Source: JAJNPS01 sp031378845 (lineage in GTDB: Bacteria; Pseudomonadota; Alphaproteobacteria; Rhodobacterales; Rhodobacteraceae). Taken from it: DNA of 64,000 nt. Location: the NCBI GenBank assembly GCA_031378845.1, contig JANNES010000009.1:62001-126000 (forward strand), written 5' to 3'. The position numbers and the translations under genes are program-made. Below the pieces are notes generated by a model. The model saw nothing but the letters and a program-made list of their open reading frames with translations. It was not told where the DNA came from and ran no database searches. Shown here in pieces: positions 1 through 8,204 of this stretch (the stretch's first letter is position 1; every line of letters begins with the position of its first letter).

Positions 1-597
1 CTGTTCCTCATCGGTGATCGAGAACCAGTATTTGATCACCCGGACGCCGGAGCGGACCAGCATGCGTTCAAACTCCGGCACGTCGTTGAAGAACTGTTCG
101 ACCTGCGCGTCGGAGGCAAACCCCATCACACGCTCAACGCCCGCTCGGTTGTACCAGCTACGGTCAAAAAGGACGATTTCGCCGCCTGCAGGCAGGTGCG
201 GCGTGTAGCGCTGAAAATACCATTGCGTCTTTTCTCGGTCTGACGGCGCTGGCAGTGCCACGGTGCGGACCACGCGCGGATTAAGCCGCTGGGCCAGACG
301 CTTGATCGCGCCGCCCTTGCCGGCGGAATCGCGGCCCTCAAAGATCACCACGACCTTCTCGCGGTGGTATTGCACCCAGTCCTGCAGCTTGATCAGTTCT
401 GATTGCAGGTGGATCAGGGCATGGAAATAGGTGTGCCGGTCAATCGTTTCAGGGTGTCTTTCCTTGTAGATCTGCGCGATTTCCAGCGACAGGGTGGCAT
501 CTTCGAGGTCAAGCTCGAAGTCCTCGTCGAAGCTGTCGGCCAGCTCCGCCTGCAGCCAGTCGTGTGCGGGCAGCGTTTCGGTGTCGGCCACGGGCAT
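1..597 (-). CDS. ppk2: PPK2-family polyphosphate kinase, C-terminus cut by window edge
   Basis: Reading the minus strand from ATG at 597 gives an open frame to the window edge that is clearly a PPK2 kinase, which transfers phosphate between polyphosphate and nucleotides in the cytoplasm. Visible motifs are the Walker A loop EGRDSAGKGGAIKR, the FFQRY-like WYFQRYTPHLP, the Walker B/lid segment FDRSWYNRAGVERVMGF and the KYWFSI strand. The last third lies outside the window. GAGGAG sits directly before the ATG, unusually close for a ribosome binding site, so the start may be slightly off. A second, complete PPK2 lies at 2381-3331 on the same strand. The two share the core motifs but have different N-termini (an acidic leader here), so they are paralogs, not a recent tandem duplication. 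Confidence 0.93.
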   Translation of the reverse strand, partial: MPVADTETLPAHDWLQAELADSFDEDFELDLEDATLSLEIAQIYKERHPETIDRHTYFHALIHLQSELIKLQDWVQYHREKVVVIFEGRDSAGKGGAIKRLAQRLNPRVVRTVALPAPSDREKTQWYFQRYTPHLPAGGEIVLFDRSWYNRAGVERVMGFASDAQVEQFFNDVPEFERMLVRSGVRVIKYWFSITDEEQ

Positions 598-742
598 CTC
601 CTCAAGGCGGGTCCAAGCGCGGTTAGACCATGCCAGTATGACAGATATGTAACCGCCCTAGGGGTGCAAAGACGATTGAAACTGGCGTTGCAAGGCCGTA
701 GGTAGGCCAGAAGTTAGCCACGCGACAGGAACCCCGGCCTTG

Positions 743-1402
743 ATGGAAATATTCACCCCCGAGGGGTTCTCTGCCCTGCTGCAGGTTATCGGCATCGATC
801 TGGTGCTGGCGGGCGACAACGCGATTGTCATTGGACTGGCGGCGGCAGGCCTGCCCAAGGATCAGCGCAACAAGGCGATCCTGATCGGCATTATCGCTGC
901 GACGGTGCTGCGGATCGGGTTCGCCGCGATCACGGTGCAGCTTTTGGCGATTGTGGGACTGCTGCTGGCGGGGGGCATCTTGCTCTTGTGGGTCTGCTGG
1001 AAGATGTGGCGCGAACTGCGCGACGGGCATGGCGACGAAGAGCGCGCCGAAGAAGCGCTGACCGATATGGACTTGAACGCCGACGGATCGGTCGCCGGTG
1101 GCGCGCCGCGAAAGACGTTTGCGCAGGCGGCGTGGCAGATCGTGATCGCAGATGTCTCGATGTCCTTGGATAACGTGCTGGCGGTGGCGGGTGCGGCCAA
1201 GGATCATCCGACCGTGTTGGTGATTGGCCTTGTGCTCTCGATCGCGCTGATGGGGCTGGCCGCGACCTTCATCGCACGGCTTTTGAACAAGCACCGCTGG
1301 ATCGCCTATGTCGGCCTTTTGATCATCGTCTATGTGTCGCTCAAGATGATCTGGGAAGGCTGGCACGAGGTGGGGCCTGTGGTTTTTTCGATGCTCGGCT
1401 AA
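743..1402 (+). CDS. TerC/YjbE-family integral membrane protein
   Basis: The 219-residue product is almost entirely hydrophobic helices. It carries the paired TerC-family signatures: IDLVLAGDNAIVIGLA near the N-terminus and ADVSMSLDNVLAVAGAA in the second half, whose acidic residues (AGDN, SLDN) are the conserved in-membrane motifs. A charged cytoplasmic loop (roughly residues 95-125) separates the two halves. Proteins of this family are linked to metal ion (often manganese) export; the substrate cannot be told from sequence. A TTG lies immediately before the ATG; I chose the ATG at 743 because AGGA at 727-730 is better placed for it. It is divergent from the PPK2 gene to its left. Confidence 0.88.
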   Translation: MEIFTPEGFSALLQVIGIDLVLAGDNAIVIGLAAAGLPKDQRNKAILIGIIAATVLRIGFAAITVQLLAIVGLLLAGGILLLWVCWKMWRELRDGHGDEERAEEALTDMDLNADGSVAGGAPRKTFAQAAWQIVIADVSMSLDNVLAVAGAAKDHPTVLVIGLVLSIALMGLAATFIARLLNKHRWIAYVGLLIIVYVSLKMIWEGWHEVGPVVFSMLG

Positions 1403-1799
1403 GCCATTTGGGACCCGGGCTTGACACGTCGGCCTCGGGGTTCCGGGGTCGCTTTTCCTTTGGTGCGCGTTCCTTCCGATTGCACCAACGATGAGGGAAA
1501 AAAGGTACTGCGGATCATCGGCGAACCAGCCGTCTGCAAAAGCCTGGCCCATGCGCTGTCCGAGGCGCAGGACAGGCCGTGACCACCGAGCGGTTTGTCG
1601 AGCCAAGCAGACCGCAGCGCAGCATTGACCGGTCGCGCCAGACCGCTGAGGGTCGGCGCCTTTGCACCACTGGAACAGTGTGGTGTTCGATGAAATCGCG
1701 TACCGCAGGCCTGCGCATACCGAGATGGCCGCTGCATCTGCGAGCCTGATGCGGTCCTTTTATGACGACCTCTTTCGCATCGGGGTGGTGGCAGAGCAA

Positions 1800-1870
1800 A
1801 AGGCCAAGGCCAAGGCCAAGGCCAAGGCCAAGGCCAAGGCCAAGGCCAAGGCCAAGGCCAAGGCCAAGGC
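1800..1870. repeat. Tandem hexanucleotide repeat (AAGGCC), 11.8 copies
   Basis: Eleven perfect copies of AAGGCC run from 1800 to 1865 and a twelfth, five-base partial copy ends at 1870. A six-base unit cannot shift a reading frame, so length change would only add or remove residue pairs (Lys-Ala in the plus frame, Trp-Pro on the opposite strand). All frames through it look like low-complexity artefacts. Confidence 0.97.
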
Positions 1871-2199
1871 TCCCGCGGTCGCGGCCTTGCTTGGGCACGC
1901 GGCCAGCCCGGATCGCCCAGCGGGGTGGGGTGACGCTGGGCGCCGCCGTTGGCCTGCAGGATTTCGGGCCTGATAGGAACCGCGCCCCCGGTCGCGGGCG
2001 CGACGGAAACCCCTGATCCGGCCGACATGTCCGCCCGCATTGACCACATCTTGCGCACCGCTGCGCGGCAGGTCAAATTCCAGATCGCGCTTCCCCCGGG
2101 CACCCCTATCGCGATGGCCCGTGTTCTGTTCCGTGGGGGCCAGAACGTGCCCTTTTATGCCAATGCGCTGTCGCGCCATGCCGGGATGAAGCCGGACAG

Positions 2200-2337
2200 A
2201 TGCACCCGCACGACCCCGAACCTGATCTTGCAAAGGCGGGCATGCCGCGGCCTGCGATCCTGGCCATATGGGGGCCTGTCCCGCTCTGGGTCACTTTTTG
2301 GTTGAGCGAGTTCAATGGCTTGGGATGCACAATCTAA
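2200..2337 (+). CDS. Doubtful 45-residue membrane-like peptide
   Basis: A short frame starts at ATG 2200 and ends with TAA at 2335-2337. Its second half is hydrophobic (AILAIWGPVPLWVTFWL) and could form one membrane helix. No good ribosome binding site precedes it, and it lies downstream of fragmentary frames in other phases. It may be the tail of a decayed gene rather than a real small gene. No family recognised. Confidence 0.2.
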   Translation: MHPHDPEPDLAKAGMPRPAILAIWGPVPLWVTFWLSEFNGLGCTI

Positions 2338-2380
2338 CCCCGTCTCAAGGAATTGACGAGCCCAACCCGCAACCGGATGA

Positions 2381-3331
2381 TCAGCGCCGATAGCCTGGAT
2401 GCAGAGCCGTTTCCAGAATGTCGTCCGCCCCGCGCAGCACCTGCGCCGCCCGCCCGACGATCAGCGGGTCCGGTCCGCCCACGACGTCCGGATCCTTGCC
2501 GGGATAGTCCACCGAAGACAGGAAATGGCGCATGCAGTTCAGCCGCGCGCGTTTCTTGTCGTTTGACTTGACGATCACCCATGGCGCATCGGCGGTGTCG
2601 GTGTAAAAGAACATAGCCTCTTTTGCCTCGGTATAGTCGTCCCAGCGGTCGAGCGACGCCTTGTCGATCGGCGACAGTTTCCACATCTTGAGCGGGTCCG
2701 TCTCGCGCGCCTTGAAGCGCACCAGTTGTTCCGCCCGTGTCACCGAGAACCAGTATTTGTTCAGACGGATGCCCGAGCGCACCAGCATCCGTTCCAGTTC
2801 CGGCACCTGGCGCATGAATTCGAGGTATTCCGAGGGCGTGCAAAAACCCATCACGCGTTCGACGCCGGCGCGGTTGTACCAGCTGCGGTCAAAGAACACG
2901 ATTTCGCCGGCCGTCGGCAGATGCGCGATGTAGCGCTGAAAGAACCACTGGCCATTTTGGGTGTCCGAGGGCTTGGTCAGCGCCACCACGCGGGCATAGC
3001 GGGGGTTCAGATGCTCCATGAACCGCTTGATCGTGCCGCCCTTGCCCGCCGCATCGCGGCCCTCCATCAGAATGACGAATTTCTGCCCCGTCTCTTGCGC
3101 CCAGATCTGGAGTTTGAGAAGCTCGGCCTGCAACTTGGCCTTTTCGGCCTCATAGGTCATGCGGCCAAGAAGGCGGGCATAGGGGTACGCGCCCGTCTCG
3201 AACGCCTCCCGGATCGCGTTTTCATCCGCGGCCGGAAAATGGCGCGGGCCGGTCAGCGCTTCGTCGACCTGTTGAGGCGGAGGCGTCGCAGTCGGGGGCG
3301 TAGACGGTTGGAGCGGGGCTTGATCTTCCAT
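2381..3331 (-). CDS. ppk2: Polyphosphate kinase 2 (PPK2)
   Basis: The 316-residue protein is a full-length PPK2, a polyphosphate:nucleoside phosphate phosphotransferase acting in the cytoplasm. A proline-rich tail of about 25 residues precedes the core. Walker A is GRDAAGKGGTIKR (about residues 91-103), followed by GQWFFQRYIAHLP, the Walker B/lid motif FFDRSWYNRAGVERVMGF (147 onward) and KYWFSVTRAEQ. The C-terminal region with SNDKKRARLNCMRHFL is typical of one-domain PPK2 proteins. AAAGGAAA precedes the ATG at 3331. It is a single gene on the minus strand. Direction of catalysis (ATP or GTP synthesis versus polyphosphate synthesis) cannot be decided by eye. Confidence 0.95.
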   Translation of the reverse strand: MEDQAPLQPSTPPTATPPPQQVDEALTGPRHFPAADENAIREAFETGAYPYARLLGRMTYEAEKAKLQAELLKLQIWAQETGQKFVILMEGRDAAGKGGTIKRFMEHLNPRYARVVALTKPSDTQNGQWFFQRYIAHLPTAGEIVFFDRSWYNRAGVERVMGFCTPSEYLEFMRQVPELERMLVRSGIRLNKYWFSVTRAEQLVRFKARETDPLKMWKLSPIDKASLDRWDDYTEAKEAMFFYTDTADAPWVIVKSNDKKRARLNCMRHFLSSVDYPGKDPDVVGGPDPLIVGRAAQVLRGADDILETALHPGYRR

Positions 3332-3469
3332 GGGATTTTTTCCTTTCCGCAGACGGGACAGGCCAAAAAGGGCAGTCTAGGCCGCAAAGCGGGTCGGCGA
3401 CGTTGATCTGAATCAAACGCCGGGTCGGCGCGTTTGGTGCGCCCTGATGGCAGGGAGTGCGCGAGGGGT

Positions 3470-3489
3470 GGCGTGGTGAACCCGCCCTA
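3470..3489. repeat. Degenerate copy of the palindromic repeat at 3945-3965
   Basis: The sequence GGCGTGGTGAACCCGCCCTA overlaps the 3' end of the DUF1330 gene. It matches the palindrome 475 bases away except for small changes in the stem. It looks like a REP-type dispersed palindrome next to genes. Confidence 0.5.
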
Positions 3490-3789
3490 CGGCTGCGGGC
3501 CGTCGTAGCCCTCGACGATGCACAGATCGCCCAAGCTTGCGCCTTTGCGCAGGGCAATGGCCGCCTGATATTCCGGCGAATTGTAGCAGTCGGTCGCCGC
3601 CTGCAGCGAGGGAAAGCGCAAGATGACGGAACGCGGTCGCATCTCGCCCTCGCGGACCGCCTGCGCGCCCCCGCGCACGAGGAATTCCGCGCCGTATTTG
3701 GCAAAGGGGGCGGCGTTGGCCTGCTGGTAGAGCCTGTAGGCCTCGGGGTCGGAAACGGTGACGTGGACGATCCAGTAGGCAGGGGGCAT
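3487..3789 (-). CDS. DUF1330-family protein
   Basis: The 100-residue product starts MPPAYWIVHVTVSDPEAYRLY and contains the DUF1330 signatures PFAKYGAEFLVRGG, RSVILRFPSLQAA and the YNSPEYQ segment. It is a small ferredoxin-like alpha/beta barrel fold whose biochemical role is unsettled. The frame is open further upstream, but that extension is proline-rich non-homologous sequence. GGATC before the ATG at 3789 and the family's normal start support the short form. No operon partner is evident. Confidence 0.85.
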   Translation of the reverse strand: MPPAYWIVHVTVSDPEAYRLYQQANAAPFAKYGAEFLVRGGAQAVREGEMRPRSVILRFPSLQAATDCYNSPEYQAAIALRKGASLGDLCIVEGYDGPQP

Positions 3790-4371
3790 GGGGGGGATCC
3801 TTCGGATTGTGGTTGGTGTAAGGTGTGTGATGTCACGCACCTTTGGCAAGGGTGGTGTGGGCGTTCCCGGTGCCCGTGTAGGGTGGCGGTTAGTGGGGGT
3901 GGGGGGGGACCCCACCCTAGGCGGTGCTGATGGCCGGGTCGGGCGGCGGGGTGAACCCCGCCCTATGTTGCTTTAAGACGGACACAGGGCAGTGCCTGAC
4001 CGCCGGGTGGGCGCTGCGACGGCGGTTCTGGGCGGTTTATGGGTCAGCGTCTTGCGACCGGAGTTCTGCTGGTGACGGTGGCAAAAGCGCCCGCCCGAGG
4101 GGGCGGTCGGGCGCTGCCCGGTGGGCTTCGCCCTTGAGTCCGGGCTGGGGGTGAGCGTGGGTGTCACACCTTCTCCTCTTCCAAGAGGAGTGGAGTTGGC
4201 GAACGGAGTGGTGCGCTGTAGCGCACACTACGATTGCGACGCCGGGGTGCAAAGCTGACCGCGACCGGCACGCGGGGGTGGGAGCGATATATCGCGCCCG
4301 CCCCCGGGGGGCGGGTCGGGCGCGGTCAGATTTGCTTTGGGCAAATCCGACGGGCGGTTGGCATCGTGGTT
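3790..4371. other. Gene-free stretch packed with palindromes
   Basis: No gene is visible here. The stretch holds a G-rich run with ACCCCACCCTA (about 3893-3920), the palindrome at 3945-3962, GGGC-TTC-GCCC (4123-4133) and GTGCGC-TGTA-GCGCAC (4211-4226). It also holds the perfect 12-base palindrome GCGATATATCGC (4284-4295), a C/G-rich arm pair just after it, and GATTTGC-TTTGG-GCAAATC (4329-4347). Such clustered hairpins resemble dispersed intergenic repeats of Rhodobacterales, and they mark the edge of the lower-G+C protease remnant. Confidence 0.6.
3945..3965. repeat. REP-like palindrome GGCGGGGT-GA-ACCCCGCC followed by CTA
   Basis: An eight-base perfect stem with a two-base loop ends in CCCTA. 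A related copy lies at 3470-3489, and a looser one ends at about 3920 (ACCCCACCCTA). Copies share the CCCTA flank, which argues for a repeat family rather than chance. Confidence 0.55.
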
Positions 4372-5043
4372 CTACGAATGCGCGATGCGACTGAGAACAT
4401 CATAGATTGGGATGCTGAATGCGAGGCCTGTGTTGGCATTAAATGCAAGCGACTTGCTCTGATCGCCTTTAATCTGTTCATCGGGGCTGAAATAGCTAAT
4501 CGCAATCCCAGCTAGGGAGACCTTCTTTGGGTCTTGAACGTCTCTCGCGAATACAGGCCCACCAGACATGCCTTTGTTGAGCATCACATCGAGCAAGAAG
4601 ATTCTCTCGAACCCTCCAAGCGAAACAACGCCAGAAAACATCGCTCGTTTCGCGAACGCTGGCAGGTATCCATCGTTTGCCTTGGAGAGCGGTGATCGCC
4701 AGTGAGCAGGATATCCCATGACGAGAGCGTCTTGACCTATGTAAATCTGCCCCAACTGATTGATGTCAAGTGGGCCAGCCTTCTGAAGCTAATTTCCGAT
4801 CTCAAAGACAATGTAATCATCGTGGCTCTCTATGCTAGCGCCACGAACCAGCAAAGTATGCGGAACTCTCTGCCAGCCAGACTCGGTCAGGACTTCAAGC
4901 GTTTTGACGTTCTCATACTGAGAAAATACGTGATTTTCAGAAATCAGAAAACGCGCCTCGGAAAAATCGACGACAACTCCAGTGCCAGCATCTGAGCCAC
5001 ACTTGACTGCATATGTTCTTCTAAAGGCAACTTCTGGAACCAT
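4372..5043 (-). pseudogene. Trypsin-like serine protease interrupted by one in-frame amber codon
   Basis: Two consecutive minus-strand frames are in the same phase and separated only by TAG at 4789-4791. Reading through gives a ~223-residue trypsin/HtrA-like domain with an apparently complete triad: His in LISENHVFSQYE, Asp in ESHDDYIVFEIG and Ser in NKGMSGGPVFA. The start at ATG 5043 has GGAG nine bases upstream. G+C is visibly lower than in pyrG or ppk2, which suggests recent acquisition. No signal peptide is seen. It could be a fresh nonsense mutant, a sequencing error or, less likely, a readthrough gene. Orphan trypsin-like proteins of this type often belong to conflict systems, but no partner is adjacent. 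Confidence 0.75.
4789..4791 (-). other. In-frame amber codon inside the protease frame
   Basis: TAG falls right after the strand VFEIGN, two turns beyond the catalytic Asp. The same frame continues with QLGQIYIGQDALVMGYP, the normal next segment of a trypsin-like domain. A single base change would restore the gene. Confidence 0.8.
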
Positions 5044-5091
5044 CAGAGTTCTCCAGTACAGAAAAGCCAAAGAGACGGTATTGCCTGTTCC

Positions 5092-6735
5092 TCACATCAA
5101 CCGCGCCCCCTCTACCGCCGCCCGCACAAAATCCGCGAACAGAGGATGCGGCGCGAACGGTTTGCTTTTCAACTCCGGATGAAACTGCACGCCGATGAAC
5201 CAGGGGTGATCGCGCACTTCCACGATCTCCGGCAGCTTCCCGTCCGGCGACATCCCCGAAAACACCAGACCGCAGGCCTCCAGTTTCTCGCGGTATTTCA
5301 CGTCCACCTCGTAGCGATGCCGGTGGCGTTCCTCGATCACCGTGCTGCCGTAGATCGCCGCCACATGTGACCCCGCCGTCAGGTTCGCGGTATAGGCCCC
5401 CAGCCGCATCGTGCCGCCCTTGTCGTCGCCTGCCTTGCGCTGCACGACGTGGTTGCCCTGCACCCATTCCTTCAGGTGGTAGACGACGGGGGTGAAGCGT
5501 TTGGCGCCGGACTCGACATCGAACTCCTCGGACCCGGCATCGGCGAGGCCCGCGAGGTTGCGGGCGGCCTCGATCACGGCCATCTGCATGCCGAGGCAGA
5601 TGCCCAGATAGGGGACCTTTTTCTCGCGCGCGAACCGGGCGGCCTTGATCATGCCTTCGGTGCCGCGCTCGCCAAAGCCGCCGGGGACAAGGATCGCGTC
5701 GAGGCCGTCGAGGTAGGGGGCCGGATCCTCGCGCTCAAAGATCTCGGCGTCGATCCATTCGGCCTTGACGCGGGTGCGGTTGGCCATGCCGCCATGGGTA
5801 AGGCCCTCGACGATGGATTTGTAGGCGTCCTCAAGCTGGGTGTATTTGCCGACGATGCCGACGCGAACCTGATCTTCGGCGTTGGTCAGGCGGTCCATCA
5901 CGTCTTCCCAGCGCGCAAGGTTGGGTTTTGGCGCGGGGGAGATGCCGAACGCATCCAGCACGGCCTGATCAAGGCCGGCGCGGTGATAGGCCAGCGGCGC
6001 CTCGTAGATGGTTTTCAGATCATAGGCCGGGATGACATGCTCTTTGCGGACATTGCAAAAGAGTGCGATCTTTTCCAGTTCCTTGTCGGGGATCGGATGT
6101 TCGGAGCGGCAGACGAGGACGTCAGGCGCAAGGCCGATGGATTGCAGTTCCTTGACGGAATGCTGGGTGGGTTTGGTTTTGAGTTCCCCACTGGCGGCGA
6201 GGTAGGGCAACAGCGTCAGGTGCATCAGGATCGACTGGCCTCTGGGGCGTTCGTGGATGAACTGGCGGATGGATTCAAAGAACGGCAGGCCTTCGATATC
6301 GCCGACGGTGCCGCCGATCTCGCACAGCATGAAGTCGACCTCATTGTCTCCGATGCGCAGGAACTCCTTGATCTCGTTGGTGACGTGCGGGATCACCTGG
6401 ATGGTCTTGCCGAGGTAGTCGCCGCGACGCTCTTTCTCCAGCACGTTGGAATAGATCCGGCCCGACGAGATGCTGTCGGTCTGGCGGGCGGAGACGCCGG
6501 TGAAACGCTCATAGTGGCCAAGGTCAAGGTCGGTTTCCGCGCCGTCATCTGTGACGAAGACCTCGCCATGCTCAAAAGGCGACATCGTGCCGGGATCGAC
6601 ATTGAGGTAGGGGTCAAGCTTGCGCAAACGAACCGTGTATCCGCGCGCCTGCAACAGCGCGCCAAGGGCCGCCGAGGCAAGGCCCTTGCCAAGCGAGGAC
6701 ACCACGCCGCCGGTGATAAAGATATAGCGTGCCAT
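5092..6735 (-). CDS. pyrG: CTP synthase
   Basis: The 547-residue enzyme makes CTP from UTP, ATP and glutamine in the cytoplasm. The N-terminal synthetase domain shows the P-loop SSLGKGLASAALG and the LDPYLNVDPGTMSPFEHGEVFV segment. The C-terminal class I glutamine amidotransferase domain shows the nucleophile in YLGICLGMQMAVIEA and the His/Glu pair in GVQFHPELKS. Length is normal for the family. It is co-directional with secG upstream (about 145 bases apart), the usual alphaproteobacterial neighbourhood. Confidence 0.98.
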   Translation of the reverse strand: MARYIFITGGVVSSLGKGLASAALGALLQARGYTVRLRKLDPYLNVDPGTMSPFEHGEVFVTDDGAETDLDLGHYERFTGVSARQTDSISSGRIYSNVLEKERRGDYLGKTIQVIPHVTNEIKEFLRIGDNEVDFMLCEIGGTVGDIEGLPFFESIRQFIHERPRGQSILMHLTLLPYLAASGELKTKPTQHSVKELQSIGLAPDVLVCRSEHPIPDKELEKIALFCNVRKEHVIPAYDLKTIYEAPLAYHRAGLDQAVLDAFGISPAPKPNLARWEDVMDRLTNAEDQVRVGIVGKYTQLEDAYKSIVEGLTHGGMANRTRVKAEWIDAEIFEREDPAPYLDGLDAILVPGGFGERGTEGMIKAARFAREKKVPYLGICLGMQMAVIEAARNLAGLADAGSEEFDVESGAKRFTPVVYHLKEWVQGNHVVQRKAGDDKGGTMRLGAYTANLTAGSHVAAIYGSTVIEERHRHRYEVDVKYREKLEACGLVFSGMSPDGKLPEIVEVRDHPWFIGVQFHPELKSKPFAPHPLFADFVRAAVEGARLM

Positions 6736-6880
6736 GGGGGCCCCCGTGCTTTCCTGGTGCGATTCGGCAACGGTGGAATCGCATCACCACGGGATCTGGG
6801 CTATATCCGAGCAAAGCGGCCAGCGCAACGGCACCGCTACATCCTGCGGGCGATGTCGTCAGATTCTCAAAAGCTGGTGG

Positions 6881-7261
6881 TCAGTCTTCGGCTTTGGGCG
6901 GGGTGGCGGGGGCATCTGCCGGGGCAGGCGGCAAGAGATCGGCGCCCGGTGTCAGACCCGGTGTGGCCGGCGCGTCGCCCGTGGTTGCGGGCGCATCGGT
7001 GGCCACCGGAACCTGATCGGCGACAGAGCCGTTGGCGGAGTCGCGGGCAGCAAGGATCGTCAGTGTCACCGAGGTCGCAATAAAGGCAGCAGCAAAGATC
7101 CACGTGACCTTTGCCATTGGCGTGCTGGGCGGGCGGCCCGATATGTTGCCACCTCCGCCGCCACCCATGCCAAGGCCGCCGCCTTCGGAGCGTTGGAGCA
7201 ACACCACGCCGATCAACAGCAAGGCGAGGATCAGATGAACGGTAAGGACAACGTTTTCCAT
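6881..7261 (-). CDS. secG: Protein-export membrane protein SecG
   Basis: The 126-residue protein has the SecG pattern: helix MENVVLTVHLILALLLIGVVLLQ, then the Gly-rich loop RSEGGGLGMGGGGG and a second helix (MAKVTWIFAAAFIATSVTLTIL). It forms part of the SecYEG translocon in the inner membrane. The C-terminal tail after residue ~80 is a long Ala/Pro/Thr-rich extension, common in alphaproteobacterial SecG. It lies just upstream of pyrG on the same strand. Confidence 0.95.
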   Translation of the reverse strand: MENVVLTVHLILALLLIGVVLLQRSEGGGLGMGGGGGGNISGRPPSTPMAKVTWIFAAAFIATSVTLTILAARDSANGSVADQVPVATDAPATTGDAPATPGLTPGADLLPPAPADAPATPPKAED

Positions 7262-7326
7262 GCAGCACTCTCTGTCGGCGGACGCGCCTGTCTAGGCGCA
7301 AGGCGTTCGGGGTGCAAGTGGGCGCG

Positions 7327-7710
7327 TCAGTCCGCGCCTTCGCAAACGGCAGACAATTTGTTGCCATCGGGATCGCGCACATAGGCTGCATAAAAGCTGG
7401 GGCCGTAGGGGCGCAGGCCGGGCGCGCCTTCGTCCTTGCCGCCATTTGCGAGGGCCGCGGCGTGAAACGCGCGCACTGCTTGTCGGGACGCCGCGACAAA
7501 GGCAGGCATGGAGCCGTTGCCAACCGTCGCGGGCTGGCCGTCAAAGGGCCGGGTGACCCACAGGCGGCAGCGCGCGTCGCCGGGGGCTTCATAGCCGATC
7601 TCGTCGGGTTCGGTGCGGGCGCGACGCTGGCCAAGGGTCGCCATCACGGGATCATAGAACCGGGTGGCGGCCTCCAGATCATTGGTGCCAATGGTGATGT
7701 AAAGCAGCAT
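7327..7710 (-). CDS. VOC-family (glyoxalase-like) protein
   Basis: The 127-residue product begins MLLYITIGTNDLEAATRFYD and ends with AAYVRDPDGNKLSAVCEGAD, the beta-alpha-beta-beta-beta signature of the vicinal oxygen chelate superfamily. The acidic metal-site residue expected in the last strand appears replaced, as DPDGNKLSAVC lacks the usual E at the end of the strand, so catalysis is uncertain. The start overlaps the stop of the upstream gene (ATGA at 7709-7712), so the two are translationally coupled. Substrate unknown. Confidence 0.85.
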   Translation of the reverse strand: MLLYITIGTNDLEAATRFYDPVMATLGQRRARTEPDEIGYEAPGDARCRLWVTRPFDGQPATVGNGSMPAFVAASRQAVRAFHAAALANGGKDEGAPGLRPYGPSFYAAYVRDPDGNKLSAVCEGAD

Positions 7711-8105
7711 CAGCCCTCGATCTCGTCCACGCTTGCCTGACCCGACAGGCGCTGGCGCAAGATGGACCAAGAAAGCCCAACGCCGAGGGTCAGCGACAGC
7801 GCAAAGATGCCGAGCCAGACATTGAGGTTCTGATTGCCAAGTGCAAGGACGCCATAGTCGATCAGCACCCAGATCATCGCGCCAAACAGGGCCGCGATGA
7901 TCAGCATGCCGAACGCGCCGAGGGATCGCACGGTGGCACCCACATAGATGATGTAGCCGACCGCCAGCACCAGACCGAGCAGGACCGTCAGCGGCATCTG
8001 CGCCTGCCAGTTCGCCTCGGCCCAGCGGACGAAGTTCCACTGGGTCGGATTGAAGGTGGCGGCGAGGAGGAGAAACGCGCCGAGCCAGCGTGCAAGGATG
8101 CCCAT
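7710..8105 (-). CDS. Small four-helix membrane protein (DUF6524-like)
   Basis: The 131-residue protein has about four hydrophobic segments (residues 4-17, 39-57, 63-85 and 95-113), with the conserved-looking N-terminus FNPTQWNFVRWAEANW. I recall similar rhodobacterial proteins under DUF6524, but this is from memory. It is the first gene of a two-gene unit with the VOC protein, overlapping it by four bases. Function unknown. Confidence 0.7.
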   Translation of the reverse strand: MGILARWLGAFLLLAATFNPTQWNFVRWAEANWQAQMPLTVLLGLVLAVGYIIYVGATVRSLGAFGMLIIAALFGAMIWVLIDYGVLALGNQNLNVWLGIFALSLTLGVGLSWSILRQRLSGQASVDEIEG

Positions 8106-8204
8106 AAGATGATCCGGGATTGCGAAAGTGTTGCCCTAGGGGTGACAAATGCAGATAGCGATGTCCAGCCCTTCCGGGCTGTGCGGTGGCCGAAGAGGCG
8201 GTAA

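Larger units (their letters stand above)
1403..2380. other. Gene-poor stretch with fragmentary reading frames
   Basis: About 1 kb between the TerC-like gene and the second PPK2 gene contains no convincing intact gene. Three short plus-strand frames in three different phases follow one another (about 1662-1973, about 2027-2305, 2200-2337). The middle one has protein-like composition (RIDHILRTAARQVKFQIALP) but matches nothing I recognise. The pattern fits a decayed gene with several frameshifts, but no parent family could be named. The hexanucleotide repeat listed separately lies inside it. Confidence 0.4.

Noticed and set aside
1515..2233. Trp-Pro and Leu-Gly repeat proteins predicted on the minus strand
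   Set aside because: They only translate the AAGGCC tandem repeat; flanking sequence has no protein-like features or starts.
1..3331. The two PPK2 genes as a recent tandem duplication
   Set aside because: Core motifs match but the N-termini and many surrounding residues differ strongly, and a membrane-protein gene and a decayed region separate them.
5449..7083. Long plus-strand frame (544 residues) opposite pyrG
   Set aside because: Antisense to a clear CTP synthase; G+C-rich coding DNA often leaves an open antiparallel frame, and the translation shows no family motif.
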